Origin: an uncultured Clostridia bacterium
Lineage (GTDB): Bacteria > Bacillota > Clostridia > TANB77 > CAG-508
NCBI GenBank assembly: GCA_934154445.1
Contig: CAKPGC010000014.1
Coordinates: 1-34,878, forward strand
Length of the DNA: 34,878 bases
Direction of reading: 5' to 3'
Shown here: in pieces, positions 24,193 through 30,297 of the stretch
Numbering within the stretch: position 1 is the first letter of the stretch
Layout: the number at the start of each line of letters is the position of its first letter
The notes under the pieces: model-generated
The model's input: the letters and a program-made list of their open reading frames with translations, nothing else
The model's database searches: none
What the model was told of the DNA's origin: nothing
Translations under genes and position numbers: made by a program

Positions 24193-25525
24193 TATATGGG
24201 CTACATTAAATACACCTAATGAAGATTTAATAAGAATATTATCTATTCCAATGACTTTATTTATTGAAATTCCTTTATCTTTTAGATTAATCTGTAATAT
24301 TTTCAAAATTGATTATACTAAAAAGCAAAAGATTATTTATACTATTGTAACTACTATAGTTGCAATTATAGCTAACTATATTATGAGTTCACCATACAAT
24401 ATCATTTTAAACTATGCATCTGCTTTTATACTTGTATTTTTACTTTTCAAGTTGAATATAATTAAAACCTTAATTGCCTCACTTCTTCCAAGTATTATAT
24501 TCAATTTACTTGGTAATCTATTATTTAATCCATATCTTGCATTGTTTAATATTACTTGTGATCAAGCAACCACTATTCCAATTTATAGAATACCTTTTGC
24601 ACTTACTATGTATTTAATAGTATTGTTACTAAACTTTGTCTTAAAATGTAAAAATATAACCATAAATATGTTGGATACTGTCGATAAGAAGAACAAATCA
24701 ATAATAACTTTGAATTTTTTATTTGGACTTTTATATATTATAATAGAGGGCATTTTAACTGCAAACTATATTGATATATTACCCATATATTTTACATTTT
24801 TTAACTTTGCATGTTTGTTAATTTATTTCAGTTTAACATTCTTTAGTTTAGCAAAAGTACTAAAGTTGGTTTCAACAACTGAAAAATTAGAAAGTGCTGA
24901 AGCATATAACAAAACATTGCACATTTTGCATGATAGTGTTAGAGGCTTTAAACATGATTTTGACAATATTGTTACAACAATTGGTGGTTATATAAAAACT
25001 AATGATATGAATGGATTAGAAAAATATTATTCTCAACTTGAAGAAGACTGTGAAAAAGTTAATAATTTATATATTTTAAATCCAGATATAATAAACAATC
25101 CTGGAATATATAATTTACTTACAACAAAATATAGTGAAGCAGAAGAAAAAGGAATTAAAGTTAATATAACATTTCTATTAGATTTAAATAGTATAAATAT
25201 GAAAATTTATGAATTTGCAAGAATTTTAGGTATTTTATTAGATAATGCAATTGAAGCATCATCAGAATGTGATGAAAAGATTTTGAATATAGTATTCAGA
25301 AATGATGTTAAAAATAACAGAAATATAATTTTAATAGAAAATACTTATAATGATAAAAATGTTAATATTGATGAAATATTTAACAAAGGATTTAGTGGAA
25401 AAGAAAATCATACTGGTCTTGGTTTATGGGAAGTTAAACAAATCTTAAAGAAAAATAATAATATTAATTTACATACAACTAAAAATGATAAGTATTTTTC
25501 TCAACAATTAGAAATATATTATTAA
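24176..25525 (+). CDS. agrC: AgrC-like sensor histidine kinase
   Basis: A 449-residue sensor kinase. About six to seven N-terminal membrane helices (20-225) form the peptide-sensing module, followed by a GHKL kinase region: FKHDFDN with His260 as phospho-acceptor, LLDNAIEAS (N box) and GLGLWEVKQIL (G box). This is the HPK10-type layout used by AgrC and FsrC. The ribosome binding site GAGGAGGTG lies within agrA, 7 bases before the ATG, so kinase and regulator are coupled. It should detect the AgrD-derived peptide made by the convergent agrBD operon. Confidence 0.92.
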   Translation: MDILNNIWATLNTPNEDLIRILSIPMTLFIEIPLSFRLICNIFKIDYTKKQKIIYTIVTTIVAIIANYIMSSPYNIILNYASAFILVFLLFKLNIIKTLIASLLPSIIFNLLGNLLFNPYLALFNITCDQATTIPIYRIPFALTMYLIVLLLNFVLKCKNITINMLDTVDKKNKSIITLNFLFGLLYIIIEGILTANYIDILPIYFTFFNFACLLIYFSLTFFSLAKVLKLVSTTEKLESAEAYNKTLHILHDSVRGFKHDFDNIVTTIGGYIKTNDMNGLEKYYSQLEEDCEKVNNLYILNPDIINNPGIYNLLTTKYSEAEEKGIKVNITFLLDLNSINMKIYEFARILGILLDNAIEASSECDEKILNIVFRNDVKNNRNIILIENTYNDKNVNIDEIFNKGFSGKENHTGLGLWEVKQILKKNNNINLHTTKNDKYFSQQLEIYY

Positions 25526-25551
25526 ATGATAGATAAAATTCTATCATTTTT
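25524..25551 (+). terminator. agrAC terminator
   Basis: A perfect 10-bp stem AAATGATAGA / TCTATCATTT (25524-25533 with 25540-25549), 6-base loop, T5 tail. It begins at the agrC stop codon. Confidence 0.85.
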
Positions 25552-25561
25552 ATTTTATGCT

Positions 25562-25596
25562 ACTAAAAAAGAACAGCTGAACTGTTCTTTTTTAGT
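25562..25596. terminator. Second, bidirectional terminator between agrAC and agrBD
   Basis: A perfect 15-bp stem ACTAAAAAAGAACAG / CTGTTCTTTTTTAGT, 5-base loop, with T6 inside the distal arm in both directions. It separates the convergent agr operons. Confidence 0.8.
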
Positions 25597-25630
25597 GGAT
25601 TGCTTTATAATAACATTAAAGTATATTGTG

Positions 25631-25667
25631 TTTAAGTATAAGTGTTGTCGAACCACTTATACTTAAA
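25631..25667. repeat. Perfect inverted repeat just downstream of agrD
   Basis: 14-bp perfect arms TTTAAGTATAAGTG / CACTTATACTTAAA with a 9-base loop, 13 bases past the agrD stop. No T-run follows on either strand, so it is not an ordinary terminator. It could stabilise the agrBD mRNA 3' end. Confidence 0.6.
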
Positions 25668-25679
25668 ATTAATAACGAA

Positions 25680-25799
25680 TTAATCTTTTTTTACTAAACT
25701 AGCTGGCATTTTTGGTTGATGCATTATAAACCAAACAAAACAAGCTGTATTAGTAGTTTTTGCATATTTTTCTGCTACTTTTGCTAATAATTTTAACAT
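25680..25799 (-). CDS. agrD: Cyclic autoinducer prepeptide AgrD
   Basis: A 39-residue AgrD-type precursor: amphipathic N-terminal helix MLKLLAKVAEKYAKTT, core TACFVWFIM with Cys20, and C-terminal tail HQPKMPASLVKKD. The HQPK.P.SL tail is typical of clostridial cyclic-lactone autoinducers. AgrB cuts after the core and the Cys side chain forms a thiolactone with the new carboxyl end. If the cut precedes HQP, the ring from Cys20 would hold seven residues (CFVWFIM), larger than the usual five; a ring CFVWF is the alternative. The ATG at 25799 has AGGAGG 8 bases upstream; a longer frame from 25868 is not used. It follows agrB by 71 bases. Confidence 0.9.
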   Translation of the reverse strand: MLKLLAKVAEKYAKTTNTACFVWFIMHQPKMPASLVKKD

Positions 25800-25870
25800 A
25801 AAGTATTCCTCCTTTGTTTTATTATATAATACAAAAATACCACCGGTTTGTATCTTTGTTATTATCAAAA

Positions 25871-26488
25871 TTAATTTGAAGTATTTTCATATAACTCATA
25901 ACCATATTTATTATTTGTTATTTTATAGGCAAATCTTGTAATCATAAATGTTTGCATAAAATATCCAAATATAATTATGTTTGAAATTATATTATTTTTT
26001 ATTATTACTGCTACTATTAGACCTATTACAAAAGTAATATAAGATAAAACTTGTTTTTGCTTTCTGACTTTTTTATTTATAATTGGTACATCTTCTGTAT
26101 CAGCAGGAGCATATAATTTTATCATAATAATTCCAAAGGCTCCTATTGCAATAGCTAATAAGTATTTTGTAACATCACTCAAAACAATATATTTAGATAG
26201 TAATGCCGTTCCACAATAAAATATACATGTTGATATTATGCATCCTATATGTGTTTTTAAATGAAATCCTCCAGAAGCTCCTCTATATGGTGTTAATATT
26301 AGGAATGTAATTAAACTTAATTTAAATACTCCTAATGCATAAGCTATAATTAACATTATAAAGAATTTTGGTACTTCCCCTAATAATATTTGAAGTCCAT
26401 AGTTTATTACTTCTGCTCTTTCATCATCAACATCTGGCATTTCTTTTCTGATTTTGTTGGTTAGAGATTGTGTGATTTTATCTATCAT
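25871..26488 (-). CDS. agrB: Accessory gene regulator protein AgrB
   Basis: A 205-residue integral membrane cysteine endopeptidase that processes AgrD. The catalytic segment YRGASGGFHLKTHIGC supplies His76 and Cys83, and about five to six membrane helices follow. A conserved KLYAPADTEDVPI loop (about 125-140) is also present. The ATG at 26488 is chosen because GGGGTGAG lies 4 bases upstream; an in-frame ATG at 26521 is less well placed. It is co-transcribed with agrD. Together with agrAC on the opposite strand it completes a quorum-sensing circuit. Confidence 0.93.
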   Translation of the reverse strand: MIDKITQSLTNKIRKEMPDVDDERAEVINYGLQILLGEVPKFFIMLIIAYALGVFKLSLITFLILTPYRGASGGFHLKTHIGCIISTCIFYCGTALLSKYIVLSDVTKYLLAIAIGAFGIIMIKLYAPADTEDVPIINKKVRKQKQVLSYITFVIGLIVAVIIKNNIISNIIIFGYFMQTFMITRFAYKITNNKYGYELYENTSN

Positions 26489-26542
26489 TTTCTCACCCCA
26501 CTTTTTTCTTATGTTGAACACATTTTATCATGATAATTTTGA

Positions 26543-26571
26543 TATAAATTTTTCTTTTATAAAACGTTCAA
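26543..26571 (-). promoter_or_regulatory. Putative agrBD promoter
   Basis: Minus strand TTGAAC (26571-26566), 17-base spacer, TTTATA (26548-26543). The weak -10 would suit an activated promoter. The 21-bp repeats lie 18 bases upstream of the -35. A second option, TGA-TAAAAT near 26522-26530, lacks a -35. Confidence 0.45.
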
Positions 26572-26589
26572 TTTGTTTTATATTAAATT

Positions 26590-26631
26590 TTATTTTTACT
26601 TTCATAAAGTTTTTATTTGCTTTTGTAAAGT
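26590..26631 (-). promoter_or_regulatory. 21-bp tandem direct repeat, candidate AgrA (LytTR) binding site
   Basis: Minus strand copy 1 at 26631-26611 and copy 2 at 26610-26590. Both begin ACTTTA, followed by AAAG at the same offset, with 16 of 21 positions identical. LytTR regulators bind two direct repeats about 21 bp apart just upstream of the -35 of target promoters, as staphylococcal AgrA does. Position relative to agrB fits; the low-complexity A-rich half weakens the case. Confidence 0.5.
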
Positions 26632-26640
26632 GTTATGCAT

Positions 26641-26678
26641 AAAAAAATATAGAGATAAATTTAAAATTTATCTCTATA
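26641..26678 (-). terminator. Terminator of the methyltransferase-pseudouridine synthase operon
   Basis: 15-bp perfect arms TATAGAGATAAATTT / AAATTTATCTCTATA around a single central base (26648-26678), followed by TTTTTTT on the minus strand. It overlaps the last codons of the pseudouridine synthase reading frame and stands just upstream of the agrB control region. Confidence 0.85.
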
Positions 26679-27365
26679 AATTATTTATATCTTTTAAAAT
26701 GCACCATGTTCCATTGCATTCTGGAAAGTCCTTAAAAGTCATTTTTTCTTTAGTAATTGGATGTTCTATTGTTAATTCGTATGCCCACAGAGCTATCTGT
26801 TTTCCTTGTCCCCTTGTGCCATACTTTTGATCTCCAAAAATGCTATGTCCAAAATTAGAAAGTTGAACTCTTATTTGATGGTGTCTTCCTGTATGTAAAT
26901 TTATTTTTAATAAGCTTAAGTCTTTTGCTTGGTTATAAGTCACTACTTCATAATCTAATTTTGCAAGTTTGGCATTCTTTTTGTTTTTGTTTACCACTTT
27001 GCTCATATTATTTCTTTCATCTTTATATAGGTAATCTTCTAGAACTCCGCTTATCTTTATCTATTTTCCCGTCAACAACAGCAAGATATTGTTTTTTAAA
27101 TACTTTATTTCTTACTTGTTCACTAAGCCTTCCTGCTGCTTTAGATGTTTTTGCAAAAACCATTATTCCGTCCCACTGGTCTGTCTAGTCTATGCACTAA
27201 TCCCAAATAGACATTTCCTGGCTTATCATATTTTTCCTTTATATATTGTTTTACAATTGTAAGCATGTCTATATCGCCTGTTTTATCTGATTGTGATGGT
27301 ATATTGGGTGTTTTTTCTACTACTATTATATGATTATCTTCGTATATTATTTTTAAATTTTGCAT
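26674..27365 (-). pseudogene. RluA-family 23S rRNA pseudouridine synthase with two +1 frameshifts
   Basis: The gene encodes a 229-residue RluA/RluD-type pseudouridine synthase if two single C bases are skipped. Segment 1, 27365-27171 (65 residues), carries the catalytic HRLDRPVG with Asp61. Segment 2, 27169-27050 (40 residues), reads GIMVFAKTSKAAGRLSEQVR onward. Segment 3, 27048-26674 (124 residues), contains NLHTGRHHQIRVQLS. The skipped bases are at 27170 and 27049; each is the first base of an in-frame CGG codon followed by A, and skipping restores GGA (Gly), giving the canonical RPVGGIMVFAKTSKA. No other lesion is seen. The gene starts directly at the stop of the methyltransferase gene (TAAATG). 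It may be a recent pseudogene, an assembly error or a product of real +1 frameshifting. Confidence 0.85.
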
Positions 27366-28229
27366 TTATTTTTCCCATCTCCCATATATTCCACATGGCA
27401 AAACTAATTTTGAATCTTCCATTGGAATTCCAATTTCTCCTGATTCTAGTTTTCCTTTATATTTTTTGCTAACTGTTAAATTTAAAATATCTTCTAGCAC
27501 TTTGCTTGATATTCCAGTTGTATACGAATTTATTAGGAAAAATAATGGATTATCTGATAATACATTTGTGCATAGTTCTACTAAATCATATATGTTATTT
27601 TCAAATTGCCAAACCTCTCCTTTAGCTCCTCTACCATAAGATGGTGGGTCCATTATTATAGCATCATATTTATTTTCTCTTCTTATTTCTCTATTTACGA
27701 ATTTTACAACATCGTCAACAATGAACCTAACTGGTCTGTTTTGTAATCCTGAACTTTCTATGTTTTCTTTTGCCCATGTTGTCATTCCTTTTGAGCTATC
27801 AACGTGGCAAACTGATGCACCAGCATAACTACAGGCTACTGTAGCACCTCCTGTATAAGCAAACAAATTTAGCACTTTTATTTCTCTTTTTTCTGATTTT
27901 ATTTTGTTTATCATCCAGTCCCAATTAACAGCTTGTTCTGGAAATAGTCCTGTATGTTTAAAGCCCATTGGTTTAATATTAAATGTTAAATCTTTGTATT
28001 TTATTTGCCATTGTTTAGGCATTTTTTTATTAAATTCCCATGAACCTCCTCCTGAACTACTTCTATGATATGTTGCATTTATTTCTTTCCATTTTTTAGG
28101 GAAACTTTTATCTTTCCATATAATTTGTGGGTCTGGTCTTGAAAGTATTACATCACCCCATTTTTCTAATTTTTGTCCATCCGCCATATCTAATATTTTA
28201 TAATCTTTCCATTCATTTGCTAATTTCAT
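27366..28229 (-). CDS. Class I SAM-dependent RNA methyltransferase (RlmI/RlmK-like)
   Basis: A 287-residue methyltransferase. The SAM-binding motif VLNLFAYTGGATVAC (119-133), an acidic CHVDSSKGM after the next strand, VDDVVKF and the catalytic DPPSYGRG (194-201) match the Methyltrans_SAM family (PF10672) that includes the 23S rRNA methyltransferase RlmI and the C-terminal part of RlmL/K. There is no PUA domain. The modified base cannot be told. The gene abuts the pseudouridine synthase gene, giving an rRNA-modification operon. The ATG has no good ribosome binding site of its own but overlaps (ATGA) a 9-codon frame that follows AGGAGG. Confidence 0.87.
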   Translation of the reverse strand: MKLANEWKDYKILDMADGQKLEKWGDVILSRPDPQIIWKDKSFPKKWKEINATYHRSSSGGGSWEFNKKMPKQWQIKYKDLTFNIKPMGFKHTGLFPEQAVNWDWMINKIKSEKREIKVLNLFAYTGGATVACSYAGASVCHVDSSKGMTTWAKENIESSGLQNRPVRFIVDDVVKFVNREIRRENKYDAIIMDPPSYGRGAKGEVWQFENNIYDLVELCTNVLSDNPLFFLINSYTTGISSKVLEDILNLTVSKKYKGKLESGEIGIPMEDSKLVLPCGIYGRWEK

Positions 28230-28255
28230 ATCTTTTTTATAGCTTTAATAGCCAC
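28226..28255 (-). CDS. Possible 9-codon leader peptide coupled to the methyltransferase gene
   Basis: GTG at 28255 opens a nine-codon frame (M/V-A-I-K-A-I-K-K-I) whose TGA overlaps the methyltransferase ATG. AGGAGG (28264-28259) lies only 3 bases before the GTG, a short but usable spacing, and is the only good ribosome binding site in the leader. The methyltransferase frame cannot be extended upstream because of a TAA. This may be a coupling peptide or coincidence. Confidence 0.3.
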   Translation of the reverse strand: MAIKAIKKI

Positions 28256-28270
28256 TATCCTCCTCTTTAA

Positions 28271-28311
28271 TAGAATAGTTCTATTTTACTACACTTTTTG
28301 TATTTTTTCAA
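28271..28311 (-). promoter_or_regulatory. Promoter of the methyltransferase operon with palindrome at the start site
   Basis: Minus strand TTGAAA (28311-28306), 17-base spacer, TAAAAT (28288-28283), followed by TAGAATAGTTCTA (28271-28283; 5-bp arms, 3-base centre). The -35 overlaps the last codons of the small gene ending at 28308. Confidence 0.55.
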
Positions 28312-28505
28312 ATATTTTCTAGAATTTTCATAAAGCTATATATTAAATAAAAATTTATAGAAGATAACAGAAAAAAACTAGCAATAATTATAGACATAAA
28401 TTTATGTCTTTGAATAAATTTTAAAATTTTTGTTTTTTTACTATCCTTTGATATTTCAAGCTTGTCCAATTTTGTATTATACTTAACATTAAATACATTC
28501 TCCAT
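28308..28505 (-). CDS. Small membrane protein, hypothetical
   Basis: A 65-residue protein that I do not recognise. A polar, basic N-terminal half (about 1-38, with KDSKKTKILKFIQRHK) precedes one hydrophobic helix (about 39-60). The ATG at 28505 has GGGGG 8 bases upstream; the frame can be opened from 28520 without a better site. It is transcribed away from the GT-C gene and towards the methyltransferase operon. Lacking homology evidence it remains a likely but unproven gene. Confidence 0.5.
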   Translation of the reverse strand: MENVFNVKYNTKLDKLEISKDSKKTKILKFIQRHKFMSIIIASFFLLSSINFYLIYSFMKILENI

Positions 28506-28586
28506 AAAAAATTCCCCCATTTATCATTTATTTGTATTATATATATTCATCTTTTTCAAAAATATTCCAATTATATTAAATTTTTA

Positions 28587-28615
28587 TTGTTAAAATTATT
28601 AAATAATGTTATAAT
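28587..28615 (+). promoter_or_regulatory. Extended -10 promoter of the GT-C gene
   Basis: TTGTTA (28587-28592), 17-base spacer ending TGT, TATAAT (28610-28615), 45 bases before the ATG. Confidence 0.65.
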
Positions 28616-28660
28616 TCTTTAGATATATTCTATATATTAATTACAGAAAGGATTATTTTT

Positions 28661-30229
28661 ATGGAAAAAAATAAAAAAATATTAAAAGAAGTTATTATGA
28701 TTGTTTTAATCTTTTTTATGTCTGCAATTATATTTTTTTATCAGACTAAAAAAATAGGATTTCATGAAGATGAAATGTATACTATTGCATCATCTGTAAA
28801 TCCCTATAATGGATTAATGTCAGCTTATGGAGAAGACAATACTCCAAAATGGATTACCAAAGAATATGTTAAAAATTATATAACATTATCTCATAATAAT
28901 TATTTTAATTTAAAATCAATTTATATTAATCAAGCTCTTGACAATCATCCACCATTTTTTTATACACTAGTTCATTTTTCTAGTATGTTGTTTAATGGTG
29001 AATTTACAAAATATAATGTTTTTATTGTAAATATTATTGCTTTTATATTAAGTTGTTTTGTAATTATAAAAATTTTGAAATTATTACGTAAGGAAAATTT
29101 AGTTATTGGCACTTTGATATTTTATGGTCTATCTATGGGCACAATTTCTATGGTAATTTTCCAAAGAATGTACATGCTTCTGACATTTTTTATATTGTTG
29201 TATTTTTATTATAATTTAAAAATATATAAAGAAGATTTTAATTTAAATAAAAAAATACTTATTCAGCTTGGTATAATAACCATATTGGGATTTTTAACTC
29301 AATACTTTTTTGCAATTTATGCATTTTTAATTTTCACTCTAATGATTATTAAAATGATTAAATTAAAAAAAGATAAAGAAATTATACTAAAATATACTAT
29401 TTCACATATTATTTATGCTGTTTTGGGTATTGCATTATTTATACCATGTATTTATCATCTTTTCTTTTCAAGTAGAGGATTATCTAATTTGGGGAATAGA
29501 AATTATTTTGAACACCTTTATTACTACTTAAAACATCTTGCTTATTCTTTTACTATTAATAATGCAAATCCAATATTAATGATATCTAGTTTAATACTGT
29601 TTTTTGCGGGTTTATTATTTTTAGTGAAAAAGAGCAAAGATAAATTTATAATATACTTGACTATCATTCCAAGTATTGTTTACTTTTTTATAGTTGTTAA
29701 ATTAACATCATTTCAAGAATTAAGATATATAACACCAATTATTCCATTTATAAGTATTACCTTGTTTTTTATACTTGATTCTTTATTTAAAAATCTAAAA
29801 TATAAAAATATTATAATGATAGTTATATCCATTGTATTGACTTTAAATGGTATTATATTTTCTAAACCAAAATTTTTATTTGAAGAATATACTAATTGTA
29901 TAGATATTGCTAAACAAAATAGCGATAAATCTTTTGTTTATGTTTATGATAATTTCTTTAATCATATACAGAGTATGCCTGAAATGATGATTTATAAAAA
30001 GACATTGATAATTAATAATAACAGAGATGAAATGGAATATGTGATTAATAATGATGAATTAAATTCTGAAGATTCTTATATTATATGTATAAAATCATAT
30101 ATGGATAATGATTCAATTTTAAATGAAATTAAACTTAATACTGATTTTAAAAATATAACAGAACTATACAGATCAAATGGTTCTTCAACTGAAATGATAA
30201 GTAATAATCTATATTTGGTTTCTAAATAA
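28661..30229 (+). CDS. GT-C fold glycosyltransferase-like membrane protein
   Basis: A 522-residue membrane protein with about ten to eleven helices in the first 400 residues and a hydrophilic C-terminal domain. The first extracytoplasmic loop begins right after helix 1 with GFHEDEMYT (33-41); an acidic motif at this place is the catalytic site of GT-C enzymes such as the GT39/ArnT/PMT group. Such enzymes move a sugar from a lipid carrier to a surface acceptor. The long first loop with NHPPFFYTLVHF (a family-like DNHPP) supports this. AAAGGA is 9 bases before the ATG. It is a single gene; the sugar and acceptor are unknown. Confidence 0.75.
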   Translation: MEKNKKILKEVIMIVLIFFMSAIIFFYQTKKIGFHEDEMYTIASSVNPYNGLMSAYGEDNTPKWITKEYVKNYITLSHNNYFNLKSIYINQALDNHPPFFYTLVHFSSMLFNGEFTKYNVFIVNIIAFILSCFVIIKILKLLRKENLVIGTLIFYGLSMGTISMVIFQRMYMLLTFFILLYFYYNLKIYKEDFNLNKKILIQLGIITILGFLTQYFFAIYAFLIFTLMIIKMIKLKKDKEIILKYTISHIIYAVLGIALFIPCIYHLFFSSRGLSNLGNRNYFEHLYYYLKHLAYSFTINNANPILMISSLILFFAGLLFLVKKSKDKFIIYLTIIPSIVYFFIVVKLTSFQELRYITPIIPFISITLFFILDSLFKNLKYKNIIMIVISIVLTLNGIIFSKPKFLFEEYTNCIDIAKQNSDKSFVYVYDNFFNHIQSMPEMMIYKKTLIINNNRDEMEYVINNDELNSEDSYIICIKSYMDNDSILNEIKLNTDFKNITELYRSNGSSTEMISNNLYLVSK

Positions 30230-30239
30230 TTTCATATAA

Positions 30240-30297
30240 TAAAAATGTCCTTTTAAAGACATTAAACAAAGAAAATTTACTCTTCTTTGTTTAATGT
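30240..30297 (-). terminator. Overlapping hairpins at the uvrC 3' end
   Basis: On the minus strand a 15-bp stem (30297-30283 with 30273-30259) spans the uvrC stop codon. A second stem AATGTC / GACATT (30263-30258 with 30249-30244) shares bases with it and is followed by TTTTT, so the second is the intrinsic terminator and the two are mutually exclusive. The GT-C gene ends 11 bases away on the other strand. Confidence 0.7.

Noticed and set aside
24016..24306. Minus-strand 96-codon frame across the agrA-agrC junction
   Set aside because: It is antisense to two conserved overlapping genes and has no recognisable features.
25800..25868. Longer AgrD frame starting at 25868
   Set aside because: AGGAGG is spaced for the ATG at 25799, and the 39-residue form has the standard AgrD layout.
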